Shown: positions 34,999 to 44,477 of the stretch, in pieces
Layout: the number at the start of each line of letters is the position of its first letter
Position numbering within the stretch: position 1 is the stretch's first letter
From: Verrucomicrobiales bacterium
GTDB taxonomy: Bacteria; Verrucomicrobiota; Verrucomicrobiia; Limisphaerales; J093
NCBI GenBank assembly: GCA_024233215.1
Contig: JACKPW010000008.1
Span: 1 to 64,000 of the forward strand
Reading direction: 5' to 3'
Length of the DNA stretch: 64,000 nt
Translations under genes and position numbers: made by a program
Notes under the pieces: generated by a model
What the model was told of the DNA's origin: nothing
Databases searched by the model: none
What the model saw: only the letters and a program-made list of their open reading frames with translations

Positions 34999-37900
34999 AT
35001 GCACGGAATCATCGCCTGGTTTGCCCGGAACGGCGTCGCCGCGAACCTGCTCATGATGGGCATCCTCATTGCGGGGACGGTCACGCTGTTCACCGGCATT
35101 CCCACGGAGGTCTTCCCCGAGTTCCAACTGGACCTGGTCAACGTCTCCGTACCCTACCGAGGATCCACCCCGGCCGAGGTCGAGGAATCGGTGGTGATCC
35201 GAATCGAGGAAGCCATCCAGGATTTGCAGGGCATCAAGAAGATCCTCTCCACGGCCTCCGAGGGCATGGGATCGGTGCGGGTGGAGGTGGACAAGGGGTA
35301 TGACTCGCGCGAGGTGCTCGATGACATCAAGAACCGCGTGGACGCGATCAACACGTTTCCGGTGGAAACCGAGAAACCGGTCATCAGCCTGGTCCAACCG
35401 CGCGGGGAGGTCATCACCGCGGTGCTGGCCGCCGACATGAGCGAGCACGACCTCCGACTGCTCGGGGAACAGATCCGCGACGAGATCGTGAACCTGCCGG
35501 ACATCACCCAGGTCGGGCTCGGCGGCGTGCGGCCTTACGAGATTGCGATCGAGGTTTCGGAGAAGACGCTCCAGCAGTACGGGCTGACCCTGACCGCGGT
35601 GGCGAACGCCATCCGCCGGACGTCGGTCGACCTGCCGGCCGGGGTGATCAAGTCGTCCGGAGGCGAAATCCTGCTGCGAACGAAGGGTCAGGCCTACGTG
35701 GGCCAGGAGTTCGCGGACATCGTGCTGATCACGCGCCCTGACGGCAGCCGGATCACCCTGGGGGACATTGCGACGATCAAGGACGACTTCGAGGAGACGC
35801 CGTTGTATGCGCGGTTCAACGGGCAGCCGTGCGTGCTGATTTCGGTGGCGCGGGTGGGCGATCAGAACGCCATCACACTCGCGCGCTCGGTGAAGAAGTT
35901 CCTGGCCGAACGCCGGCAATCGTTGCCGCCGGGAGTGGAGTTGAGCTACTGGAACGACCGTTCCCAGGTCGTGATCAACCGCCTGAACACGCTGACCTCC
36001 AGTGCCTGGCAGGGAGGCATCCTGGTCTTGCTGGTGCTGGCGCTGTTCCTGCGACCGGCGGTGGCGCTCTGGGTCTTCGCCGGGATCCCGGTCGCGTTCA
36101 TGGGAGCCATCCTGTTCATGCCGTCGCTGGGAGTCACGATCAACGTCATCAGCCTGTTCGCTTTCATCCTGGTCCTTGGCATCGTGGTCGATGACGCCAT
36201 TGTCACCGGGGAGAACATCTTCACCCATCTGCAGCAGGGGGAGGACTCGACCGAGGCCGCCATCACGGGCGCGCAGGAGGTTTCCACGCCGGTGGTGTTC
36301 GGCGTGCTGACAACGGTGGCCGCGTTCACGCCGCTGATGATGATCGAGGGGTTCATGGGCAAGATCTTCGGGCAGATCCCGCTGATCGTAATCCCGGTCC
36401 TGTTGTTCTCCCTGCTGGAATCGAAGTTCATTCTGCCGGCGCACCTGAAACACCTGTCGGTTGGCAAGCGCGACCGCGGGCAGCTCAATCCCGTGCTCCG
36501 GATTCAACGCCGCTTTGCTGACGGCATGGAGTGGTTTGCCCGGCGGGTCTACCAACCCACGCTCGAGATCGCGTTGCGGCGGAGAATCCTCACCCTGTGC
36601 CTCTTTGTGGGAACCGTGGCGGTCATCTTCGCGTTCGTTGCCAGCAACCGCATCCTGTTCGTCTTCTTCCCACGCGTGCAAAGCGAGCGCGCCACCGCTG
36701 CCCTCACCATGGCCCAGGGAACCCCGACCGAAGTGACCGCCCGGTTCATCCGCCGCATGGAGGCGGCGGCCCGGGAACTGCAGGCCGACCCGAAGTACGT
36801 CGACCCCGCCACCGGCCGGAACATCATCGAGGACATTATGTCGGTGGTAGGCGGCCAGGGAGTCACCGGAGGGCGTGGACGCGGGGCCAGCGGCCAGTCG
36901 CACATCGGTGAGGTCTCTCTGCAACTCACGGCCCCCGAGGAGCGAACCCTGAGCGTGAGCAGCATGGACATTGTGAACGAATGGCGCCGGATGATCGGCC
37001 CCGTGCCCGGTGCACAGGACTTGAACTTCCGGGCTGAAATCGGCCGCGGTTCGTCGCCCATCGACGTGCAGCTTTCCGGCCCGGACTTCGAGGACCTCTC
37101 CGCCGCCGCTGACCTGGTGAAGGAACGGTTGGCCGAGTACCCGGACTTGTTCGACATCACGGACTCCTATCAGGACGGGAAACCGGAGATCAAACTGCGC
37201 ATCAAGCCCGAGGCCGAGGCGCTGGGATTGACGATGCGCGACCTGGCCCAACAGTCGCGGGAGGCGTTCTTCGGGGCGGAAGCCCAGCGGATCCAACGCG
37301 GACGGGAGGACGTGCGCGTGATGGTGCGTTATCCGCTCGAGGAACGTTCCTCCCTCGACAGCCTGGAAAACATGCGCATCCGCACCGCCGGGGGCGCCGA
37401 GGTCCCGTTCGCGAGCGTGGCGGAGGTCGAGATGGGGCGGAGCTTCTCGACGATCAACCGGATCGACCGGAACCGCACGGTCAACGTGACAGCCGACGCG
37501 GACAAGGAGAAGGCCAACCTGGAGCTCATCAAGCGCGACCTCACGGAATTCCTGCCCGACCTGGTCGCGCAATACCCGGGGATGAGCTTCTCGATGGAAG
37601 GCGAGGCGCGCGAGCAGGCGGAGTCGTTCGGCGCCGTGGCGGTTGGCGGCATCTTCGTGCTGTTCGCCATCTACGCCATGCTGGCGATTCCCTTCCGCTC
37701 CTACGCCCAGCCGGCCATCGTCATGTCGGTCATCCCCTTCGGCCTGGCGGGGGCGATTGTCGGGCACCTGATCATGGGCTTCAGTCTCAGCATCATGAGT
37801 GTGTTCGGCATGCTCGCGCTCGCGGGGGTGGTGGTGAACGACAGCCTCGTCATGGTGGACTACATCAACCGCCGCCGCAGCGAGGGAATGTCGGTGAACG

Positions 37901-38199
37901 AAGCCGTGCGGGTGGCGGGGGTGGCGCGGTTTCGGGCCATCATGCTGACCTCACTCACCACCTTCTGCGGTCTTCTGCCGTTGATGTTCGAGAAGAGCAC
38001 CCAGGCCCAATTCCTGATTCCGATGGGCATCTCACTGGGCTGGGGCGTCATGTTGGCGACCTTTGTCACGCTACTGCTCGTCCCGATCAACTACCTGCTC
38101 CTGGAGGATTGGAAGGCTGCGCTGCGACGCTACTGGGCTTGGCAGACAGGGAAGGACACCGCCCCTCCCGGCATTGCCTCCGCCCCGCCGGCCCGGTAG
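34999..38199 (+). CDS. RND efflux inner-membrane pump (AcrB/MexF-like)
   Basis: 1066 residues. The ATG at 34999 gives the normal N-terminus (IIAWFARNGVAANLLMM). Twelve transmembrane segments are split by two large periplasmic loops. The proton-relay aspartates are present in VLGIVVDDAIVTGENI, and the second-half equivalent is VVVNDSLVMVDYINRR. The substrate cannot be told from the sequence. It is the third gene of the efflux operon; the position just before the ars genes does not prove a link to arsenic. Confidence 0.93.
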   Translation: MHGIIAWFARNGVAANLLMMGILIAGTVTLFTGIPTEVFPEFQLDLVNVSVPYRGSTPAEVEESVVIRIEEAIQDLQGIKKILSTASEGMGSVRVEVDKGYDSREVLDDIKNRVDAINTFPVETEKPVISLVQPRGEVITAVLAADMSEHDLRLLGEQIRDEIVNLPDITQVGLGGVRPYEIAIEVSEKTLQQYGLTLTAVANAIRRTSVDLPAGVIKSSGGEILLRTKGQAYVGQEFADIVLITRPDGSRITLGDIATIKDDFEETPLYARFNGQPCVLISVARVGDQNAITLARSVKKFLAERRQSLPPGVELSYWNDRSQVVINRLNTLTSSAWQGGILVLLVLALFLRPAVALWVFAGIPVAFMGAILFMPSLGVTINVISLFAFILVLGIVVDDAIVTGENIFTHLQQGEDSTEAAITGAQEVSTPVVFGVLTTVAAFTPLMMIEGFMGKIFGQIPLIVIPVLLFSLLESKFILPAHLKHLSVGKRDRGQLNPVLRIQRRFADGMEWFARRVYQPTLEIALRRRILTLCLFVGTVAVIFAFVASNRILFVFFPRVQSERATAALTMAQGTPTEVTARFIRRMEAAARELQADPKYVDPATGRNIIEDIMSVVGGQGVTGGRGRGASGQSHIGEVSLQLTAPEERTLSVSSMDIVNEWRRMIGPVPGAQDLNFRAEIGRGSSPIDVQLSGPDFEDLSAAADLVKERLAEYPDLFDITDSYQDGKPEIKLRIKPEAEALGLTMRDLAQQSREAFFGAEAQRIQRGREDVRVMVRYPLEERSSLDSLENMRIRTAGGAEVPFASVAEVEMGRSFSTINRIDRNRTVNVTADADKEKANLELIKRDLTEFLPDLVAQYPGMSFSMEGEAREQAESFGAVAVGGIFVLFAIYAMLAIPFRSYAQPAIVMSVIPFGLAGAIVGHLIMGFSLSIMSVFGMLALAGVVVNDSLVMVDYINRRRSEGMSVNEAVRVAGVARFRAIMLTSLTTFCGLLPLMFEKSTQAQFLIPMGISLGWGVMLATFVTLLLVPINYLLLEDWKAALRRYWAWQTGKDTAPPGIASAPPAR

Positions 38200-38211
38200 C
38201 GTTGGGGCCGC

Positions 38212-39489
38212 ATGAACAGAGTGTTTTGGATCGGGGCAGCCCTGTGGCTTTCCCTCAGCAGCGCGGCTGCGGAAGATGTGGGCTGGACCGAGTTCCGCGG
38301 CCCGACCGGCCAGGGGATCGCCAATTCGACACGTCTGCCACTGGAGTGGAGCGAGACGAACAACGTCGTCTGGAAAACGCCGATCCATGGCAAGGCTTGG
38401 TCTTCTCCGGTGGTTCTGGACGACCAGGTTTGGCTGACCACCGCCACCGAGGACGGCACGGAGTTATCGGTTCTCCGGGTGGACGCAAAGACCGGTCGCG
38501 TGACCCTCGACAAGAAGTTGTTCGAGGTCGAGGAACCGCAGTTCGCCCACAAGTTTAACAGCTACGCCTCCCCCACCCCGGTCATCGAGCCGGGTCGCGT
38601 CTATGTGACTTTCGGCTCACCGGGGACCGCCTGTCTGGACACCGCCACGGGCGAGGCGCTCTGGACCCGTCGCGACCTGCCCTGCAACCACTTTCGCGGC
38701 GCGGGTTCCTCCCCGATCCTCTGGCGCGACCTGTTCCTCCTGCATTACGACGGCTCCGACCATCAGTATGTGGTGGCCCTGGACAAGCACACCGGCCGGA
38801 CTTTCTGGAAGACGGATCGCACGGTGGATTTCGGTGACCTCGACGACCAGGGCCGGGTCACGCTGGAAGGGGATTTGCGTAAGGCGTTTTCAACGCCCCT
38901 GGTCATCGAACTCGCGGGCCGCCCCGCCTTGCTGAGCCTGGGTTCCCGGGCGCTTTACCTCTACGAACCCGCCACTGGCCGGGAAGCCTGGCAGGTCCGC
39001 TACGAAAACTGCTTCTCCGGCACCTGCCGGCCGCTTTACGCCGGAGGACTCGCCATCATCGGCTGGGGGTTTTCCCGCGGTGAAGTCTCCGCCTTGAAAG
39101 TGGCGGAAGCCGGTTGGGATCACCCGCCGGAAACGGCCTGGACGCTTGCCCGCAACGCACCGAGCAAGCCTTCACCGGTGATTGTGGGCGACCTGATCTT
39201 CCTCGTGGACGACGGCGGCGTGGGGAGTTGCCTGGAGTGGCGAACCGGCGAGACGGTGTGGCGGAAACGAATTGGCGGCAACTACTCCGCCTCGCTCCTG
39301 GCCGCCGGCGACCGGGTCTACGTTTTCAACGAGGAAGGGGAAACCCGCGTCGTCCGGGCCGCCCGGGAGTTCGAACTCCTCGCAACCAACACGCTGGAGG
39401 ACGGCTTCATGGCCTCGCCGGCAGTGGACGGGGACGCGCTGATCGTCCGCACGAAGACCGGCCTCTACCGGATTGAGGTCGTGCCTTGA
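38212..39489 (+). CDS. Secreted PQQ-like beta-propeller protein
   Basis: 425 residues with a Sec signal peptide (WIGAALWLSLSSAAA). Repeated blades of the PQQ type follow (WSSPVVLDDQVWLTTATEDG; LSVLRVDAKTGRV; CLDTATGEALWTRRDL; LIFLVDDGGVGSCLEWRTGETVWRKR). These propellers are abundant in this phylum and are usually non-enzymatic scaffolds or BamB-like; no quinoprotein dehydrogenase residues are evident. It lies 12 bases after the RND pump gene and is probably co-transcribed with it. Confidence 0.85.
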   Translation: MNRVFWIGAALWLSLSSAAAEDVGWTEFRGPTGQGIANSTRLPLEWSETNNVVWKTPIHGKAWSSPVVLDDQVWLTTATEDGTELSVLRVDAKTGRVTLDKKLFEVEEPQFAHKFNSYASPTPVIEPGRVYVTFGSPGTACLDTATGEALWTRRDLPCNHFRGAGSSPILWRDLFLLHYDGSDHQYVVALDKHTGRTFWKTDRTVDFGDLDDQGRVTLEGDLRKAFSTPLVIELAGRPALLSLGSRALYLYEPATGREAWQVRYENCFSGTCRPLYAGGLAIIGWGFSRGEVSALKVAEAGWDHPPETAWTLARNAPSKPSPVIVGDLIFLVDDGGVGSCLEWRTGETVWRKRIGGNYSASLLAAGDRVYVFNEEGETRVVRAAREFELLATNTLEDGFMASPAVDGDALIVRTKTGLYRIEVVP

Positions 39490-39515
39490 CATTTCGCCAT
39501 ACATCGAAATATTGT
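39486..39515 (+). promoter_or_regulatory. arsR promoter with overlapping ArsR operator
   Basis: TTGACA (39486-39491), an 18-base spacer and TATTGT (39510-39515) make a good sigma-70 promoter. The inverted repeat ATTTCG (39491-39496) and CGAAAT (39505-39510) fills the spacer, a classic place for ArsR to block polymerase. Transcription would begin near 39522, next to the GTG start codon at 39523, so the mRNA is probably leaderless. Confidence 0.7.
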
Positions 39516-39522
39516 CCGTCCT

Positions 39523-39888
39523 GTGCGGACGATCCTCACGATCACCAAGGCCCTGGCCGACCCGAACCGGGTCCGGTTGCTCATGGTGCTGCGCGGCGGT
39601 GAACGCTGTGTCTGTCAGTTGATCGAACTGCTGGGACTGGCCGGGTCCACGGTGTCGAAGCATCTCTCCGTGTTGTTGAATGCCGGCCTCGTCGATTCGC
39701 GCAAGGACGAGCGCTGGGTCTACTACCGGCTGGCCGCCACACCGGCAGACAGCCCCGCGGCACTGGCCCTGAACTGGCTGAACCACACCCTGACCGACAA
39801 TCCCCAGGTCAAGGAGGATGCCCGACGCATGAAGACGATTCTCCGGGAAGACCCCAGCGCGCTATGCAAACGCCAGTGCCAACGATGA
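39523..39888 (+). CDS. arsR: ArsR-family arsenic-responsive repressor
   Basis: 121 residues from GTG at 39523. The winged-helix ArsR fold is clear: DPNRVRLLMVLRGGERCVCQLIELLGLAGSTVSKHLSVLLNAGLVDSRKDERWVYYRL. The metal-sensing ELCVC-type motif appears as ERCVCQLI, so As(III) or Sb(III) should release it from the operator upstream. Two further cysteines are near the C-terminus (CKRQC). Its stop overlaps the arsC start. Confidence 0.92.
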   Translation: MRTILTITKALADPNRVRLLMVLRGGERCVCQLIELLGLAGSTVSKHLSVLLNAGLVDSRKDERWVYYRLAATPADSPAALALNWLNHTLTDNPQVKEDARRMKTILREDPSALCKRQCQR

Positions 39889-40319
39889 TGAAGACCAGGC
39901 TTCTCTTTCTCTGCACCGGCAACTCCTGTCGCAGCCAGATGGCCGAGGGCTGGACCCGGCACCTCAAGGGAGACGTCATCGACGCTTTCTCCGCCGGCCT
40001 TGAAACGCACGGACTGAATGCCCACGCCGTCGCAGTCATGGCGGAGGCCGGCGTCGACATCTCGGGGCATCGTTCCAAGACCCCCGCGGACATCGGCCCG
40101 ACCCGGTTCGATTATGTCATCACGGTATGTGGCCACGCCGATGAGAACTGCCCGGTGTTCCCGGCGAAAACGAAGGTCGTCCACGTCGGCTTCGAAGATC
40201 CTCCCACCCTCACGAAGCACCTCCCCGACGGCGAGGCGAAGCTGGCGGTTTATCGCCGGGTGCGGGACGAAATCCGCCGGTTCGTCGAGACCCTGCCTGG
40301 CTCACTGAACGCAACCTGA
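39885..40319 (+). CDS. arsC: Arsenate reductase, low-molecular-weight phosphatase type
   Basis: 144 residues. The P-loop CTGNSCRS (CX5R) near the N-terminus and the DxxP-like DYVITVCGHADENCPVFP segment, with its redox cysteines, identify the thioredoxin-coupled ArsC family that reduces As(V) to As(III). The ATG at 39885 overlaps the arsR stop (ATGATGA), so translation is coupled. Confidence 0.93.
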   Translation: MMKTRLLFLCTGNSCRSQMAEGWTRHLKGDVIDAFSAGLETHGLNAHAVAVMAEAGVDISGHRSKTPADIGPTRFDYVITVCGHADENCPVFPAKTKVVHVGFEDPPTLTKHLPDGEAKLAVYRRVRDEIRRFVETLPGSLNAT

Positions 40320-40340
40320 GCCGTGTCTGTTCAGAGCCCA

Positions 40341-40485
40341 CAGAGGAAAACGAAGCAAACGAAGACGGGGCGGAAGCAAAAGCACGCTACCGCCGGTCAA
40401 CAGCCGGTCATTCAGTGGAATGGCGGCACGTCCGGTATTGCGCCCCCGAGGGCCTGCTCTTCTTCGTTTTCTTCGTTTCCTTCTG
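40341..40485. repeat. Long inverted repeat between arsC and arsM
   Basis: A 26-base arm starting CAGAGGAAAACGAAGC (40341-40366) pairs with the inverted arm at 40460-40485 at 22 of 26 positions. It forms a large hairpin in the 204-base arsC-arsM gap. It may stabilise or attenuate the transcript, or be a dispersed repeat; no gene lies in the gap. Confidence 0.6.
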
Positions 40486-40523
40486 TAGAAAGTCCAATTG
40501 TCACAGCTGAGACAGCTTCCACC

Positions 40524-41417
40524 ATGAGCAACAACACCCTCATCTCCGAACAGGAAAAAGTCCGCAACACCGTCCGCGACGGGTATGCGAAGATCGCCAC
40601 GGAAACCTCCAGCGGCTGCTGTGGCCCCGGCGTTTCATGCTGCGGTTCCACGCCGCAGGAGGCGGAGAAACTCGCCCGCGAACTGGGCTACAGCGTCGAG
40701 GAACTCGAGTCACTGCCGGAAGGCGCGAACATGGGGTTGTCGTGCGGCAACCCCGCGGCACTCGCGGCGTTGAAACCGGGCGAGGTGGTATTGGATCTCG
40801 GCAGCGGCGGCGGTTTCGACGTGTTCATTGCCGGTCGAAAGGTTGGCCCGACCGGTCGTGCCATCGGCGTGGACATGACCCCCGAGATGCTCGGCAAGGC
40901 CCGAGCCAACGTGGCCGCCTACCGCGATCAGACCAGCCTGAACAACGCCGAGTTCCGCCTCGGCGAAATCGAACACCTGCCGGTGGCGGACAACTCGGTG
41001 GACGCGATCATCTCGAACTGCGTCATCAACCTGTCGCCCGACAAACCGCAGGTCTGGCGGGAGATGGCGCGCGTGCTGAAACCCGGAGGTCGGGTGGCGG
41101 TTTCCGACATGGCCCTGCTTCGACCGCTGCCGGCGGAGGTGCTGAGGATGGTGGAAGCCCTGATCGGTTGCGTGGCGGGCGCCGTGCTGGTGCAGGAAAC
41201 GGAGAGCTTCGCCCGCGCCGCCGGTCTGGCGAACGTGGAGGTGAAGATCAAGCCGGGTTACGTCGAGGCCATGGAGAGCTTCGAGGATCCCCTTTATCAA
41301 CAGATCGTCACGGCCCTGCCTTCGGGGACCAAGCCGGCCGACTTCATCGCCAGCATCGAGGTGACCGCGCGGAAGCCGGGACAGTCCTGCGGCTGTGCGG
41401 GCGGTGGTTGCTGCTGA
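40524..41417 (+). CDS. arsM: Arsenite S-adenosylmethionine methyltransferase
   Basis: 297 residues from the ATG at 40524. The SAM-binding motif LDLGSGGGFDVFIAG and the ArsM-type cysteines (SGCCGPG...SCC, MGLSCGNP, a GC in LIGCVAGA, and the C-terminal CGCAGGGCC) are present. It methylates As(III), which fits arsC upstream: reduction followed by methylation and volatilisation. No arsB or acr3 pump is next to it. Confidence 0.93.
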   Translation: MSNNTLISEQEKVRNTVRDGYAKIATETSSGCCGPGVSCCGSTPQEAEKLARELGYSVEELESLPEGANMGLSCGNPAALAALKPGEVVLDLGSGGGFDVFIAGRKVGPTGRAIGVDMTPEMLGKARANVAAYRDQTSLNNAEFRLGEIEHLPVADNSVDAIISNCVINLSPDKPQVWREMARVLKPGGRVAVSDMALLRPLPAEVLRMVEALIGCVAGAVLVQETESFARAAGLANVEVKIKPGYVEAMESFEDPLYQQIVTALPSGTKPADFIASIEVTARKPGQSCGCAGGGCC

Positions 41418-41498
41418 TGGCGGATCGGCTGACCGGCACCGGTCCGCGATCGCGCCCTTTCGCGACCCGCCGAGCCTGGCGCCGTCCTGGCATCCGGC

Positions 41499-44477
41499 TC
41501 AGAACGGGTTCGCGGGCATCATCGGCCAGGCCTGCACCCTTCGAAACAGCGCCTCGCCGCCCTCGGCGAACAGCACAATGCCGTCGCTGTCCGGCCGGGC
41601 GGGATAAACCCGGCGGGTGATGGCCTGACGCTCATTGGCAAACACCTCGATCACGGATTGATCCACAAAGACGCGCAGTTCCAACGGTTCATTCGGCGAC
41701 AACGAGAACGGGGCACGCTCGACAACCCTCCGACCGGCCTCGCCACTGCGGGTCGCGTCAAAGACCAACTCCCCCGCTTCGGCGTCGTAGTAAAGGAGCG
41801 TCTCCTCGGTCCCATCCGGTGACGTCCTCACCTTCACGCCGCAGCGACCGGAAGTCGCCGGATCGATGGTCAATCCCAGTTCACACGAACGCCCTGGCAG
41901 CCCCTCAAGCCTCCGCGGTCGTTGCGCGGACACGGAAAGACCCGTACGGAGGCTGCCGGCGCCCCGCAGGTTCTGAAGTTCATCGACCGGCCGCATCCGC
42001 AGGGTCCCGTCCGCGCCGAGCCAAAGCAGGCGGGGCAGCCCATACACACCGGACCAGCCCTGCTCCTTCTCGCCTGGCGGATTGTCCGTCAGCCACGCCC
42101 ACATGATCTGTCGGCCCCGGTCGTCCACCAACGCCTCCGGGGCGAAGAATGTGTTGTCCACCCAGGTCATCCGTCCGTGGCGCTCGGGCAGGAAGCGGTT
42201 GTCCCGATAGTCGCCGATGTAATACTGACAACCGCGATTGTGGCTGATGAAGAGCAGGAGATGCTTGCCGCTTGGCCCGCCACCATCCGGGCTGGATGGC
42301 AACGGCAGGAAGCTGGGGCACATGTTGTCCTCATCGCGTCCCGTCCATTCCGGATTCCGCTCGTAGAACACGCCCTGATAGTCCCACGACTTCAGATCGG
42401 CGGAGGTGAGCAGATAAAGCCGGTCCCCTTGCTCCGACGGCGGCGATTCCGGTGCCCGACCCAGTTTGTTCAACACGAGCAGATTGCCGGTCAAAATGTG
42501 GTAGCGACCGTCCTGCTTCCAGATGTTCGACGGATCGGCCGAGCCGTGGAAGAACGTATTCCCGTCTAAGTCCTTCGCCTCGGTGACACCCCATTCGGTC
42601 GAGGTAATCACCGGGTTCCCTGAGAACTTCGTCCATTCCGAGAACTCGGGTCCCTGGCTTCGCGCCAGGCCAATACCACGCGCCCCCCACAACATCCAAT
42701 ACGACAGGACCGCCGAGCCGTCGCCATCGACGAAGGCACCGCCGCTGAAGCAGCCTTCATCGCCGGCACCGGGTCCAATGGCATCGGGATGATGCCGCCA
42801 GTGGAGCAGGTCGGCGCTGGAAATGTGTCCCCAGCAGAAACCGACACCACTGCGGTTGTAGAGATACATGAGGTGATAACGTCCGTTCGCGAAGAACGCC
42901 CCGTTGGGATCGCCCGGTTGCCCCATGTCCTCCGGCACGCAGAAGTGGTAGCGGGGTCGATGGGGATCCGCCAGCAGGCGCTCCCGCAACAGCCGCGTCG
43001 AACGCACGACCTCGTCCGGAACCGCGCTGCCAACGGACCACGTTTTCGGAACGGAAACCCTGGTCCCATCGTCCTCCCCGGAACTTGTGCAGATCACCGT
43101 GGCCCCCTGCCCTGCCAAGACCAGGCACCCTGCGTCGATCCGCACATCGCCCAGCAGTTTGATCTCGGTGAACCGACCCGTTTTCTCCCGCAGGCCTTCG
43201 TCCGCAAAGGACCACCAGGCCCATGGGGTCGGTTCGCTCCCGCCCGACGCCTGGCCCGGTCGAAGCGCCCTCAGCGTCTCCACCTTCAGCGCCTGATCGT
43301 AGATCCGCGCGTCCCGGATACGTCCTTCAAACGAGTTTCCCGGATCACCCGCGTCGAGGTGGCGTCGACCCAGCACCACCGCGGCTGCCGGGCCAAAGGC
43401 CTGGGGCGCATTTGGCATGGTGTAGTGCGCAACCACCTCGGCATTGCGCAACAGCGTCACCTCCGAGCCCTGATAAACGATCGCCACTTGGACGAACGTC
43501 ATGCTGTCCGCGGTCTCCTCGGCCCAGTCCGATTGCTCCTTGTCCGTCCGCCGCCAGAAATCGCTGCCCGGCATCCACCTTCGCGGGGCCAGTTCCCCAA
43601 AAACAATCCCGTCAAAGTGCGATTCGAGATCGTCGAGCGTCAGGACACTGCCGCCATGCTGGTCGAGAGTCGCGGGCGACACCCAGGCCACCAGCGTCTT
43701 GTCCGTCAAACGCGAGGACGAGGGTTGCTCATCGAGCACGGCCGCTTCATCCGTCGGCGCGCTGCCGGGTTCGAGCAGTTTCAAGCGGATGTCCTTGAAC
43801 TGCGCGATCGTCGGCGGGCCGGTGTGGAGTTGCAGTGCGAGAATGCCACTGAAGTCCTGCTGTTTGGGATCGTGATCCACGACCTCCGCCGCCAACCGAT
43901 CGTCGACGTAAAGGGTCAGGTGAGGCCCCTGACAGCGCAACCGGTACTCGTGCCAGTCTTCCAACCGAAACCAGGCCGGCCCTTTGGCCTCAGCGATGGC
44001 AGCCTGGTGCGCCGCGCCATCCTCGTCGAACACCGTGCGTTCCCCGCGCCAGGCCAGCGTGTGGCGACCATGTTCATCGTAGAGGCGCACCAGCCAGTCG
44101 GTATTGAGGTTGTTGTCGACCTGGTAGCCGGCCACGTCGTGGTTCGGCATTTCCCGACTCCGGAACTGGAACCCGCAATTGATGCCCTCCGAGCCAAAGA
44201 CCCGGTGCTTGAGCGTCAACTCGAAGTCGGCCAGGTCGCCGCCCTGCCAGATGAGGTAGAGATTCTCTTTCAGCGGATGCTCCGCGGTAATCCGGGCGGT
44301 AATGGCGCCATCCGCGACCGACCAGAAGCTCATGTCCGCAGCCTTCCAACCGGCGAGGGTCCGGCCGTCGAAGAGATCAACGAAACCGTCATCCGCCGCC
44401 AGGGCGACCGCCGAGGCCTGCGTCAGGATTACGAGGGAGAGGGCGAGTGGGTGGGAGGCGGGCATGAGGGATGGCAT
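41499..44477 (-). CDS. Secreted DUF1080-LamG-GH32 multidomain glycoside hydrolase-like protein
   Basis: 992 residues with a signal peptide. Domain order: DUF1080/3-keto-disaccharide hydrolase-type jellyroll (about 30-230, FVDLFDGRTLAGW), a LamG-like sandwich (about 250-420), then a five-bladed GH32 propeller and C-terminal sandwich (about 500-985). In the GH32 part the nucleophile motif is GDPNG (as in NDPNG), with SADLLHWRHHPDAIGP and FSGGAFVDGDG also typical. The acid/base motif ECP, however, reads as NMCPSF, so the catalytic Glu appears to be Met. It may act on an unusual beta-fructoside or only bind. Convergent with arsM. Confidence 0.85.
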   Translation of the reverse strand: MPSLMPASHPLALSLVILTQASAVALAADDGFVDLFDGRTLAGWKAADMSFWSVADGAITARITAEHPLKENLYLIWQGGDLADFELTLKHRVFGSEGINCGFQFRSREMPNHDVAGYQVDNNLNTDWLVRLYDEHGRHTLAWRGERTVFDEDGAAHQAAIAEAKGPAWFRLEDWHEYRLRCQGPHLTLYVDDRLAAEVVDHDPKQQDFSGILALQLHTGPPTIAQFKDIRLKLLEPGSAPTDEAAVLDEQPSSSRLTDKTLVAWVSPATLDQHGGSVLTLDDLESHFDGIVFGELAPRRWMPGSDFWRRTDKEQSDWAEETADSMTFVQVAIVYQGSEVTLLRNAEVVAHYTMPNAPQAFGPAAAVVLGRRHLDAGDPGNSFEGRIRDARIYDQALKVETLRALRPGQASGGSEPTPWAWWSFADEGLREKTGRFTEIKLLGDVRIDAGCLVLAGQGATVICTSSGEDDGTRVSVPKTWSVGSAVPDEVVRSTRLLRERLLADPHRPRYHFCVPEDMGQPGDPNGAFFANGRYHLMYLYNRSGVGFCWGHISSADLLHWRHHPDAIGPGAGDEGCFSGGAFVDGDGSAVLSYWMLWGARGIGLARSQGPEFSEWTKFSGNPVITSTEWGVTEAKDLDGNTFFHGSADPSNIWKQDGRYHILTGNLLVLNKLGRAPESPPSEQGDRLYLLTSADLKSWDYQGVFYERNPEWTGRDEDNMCPSFLPLPSSPDGGGPSGKHLLLFISHNRGCQYYIGDYRDNRFLPERHGRMTWVDNTFFAPEALVDDRGRQIMWAWLTDNPPGEKEQGWSGVYGLPRLLWLGADGTLRMRPVDELQNLRGAGSLRTGLSVSAQRPRRLEGLPGRSCELGLTIDPATSGRCGVKVRTSPDGTEETLLYYDAEAGELVFDATRSGEAGRRVVERAPFSLSPNEPLELRVFVDQSVIEVFANERQAITRRVYPARPDSDGIVLFAEGGEALFRRVQAWPMMPANPF

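Noticed and set aside
34735..37767. 1010-codon open frame antisense to the RND pump
   Set aside because: Composition (His, Arg, Asp runs) is that of a high-GC shadow frame; the sense strand has full RND motifs.
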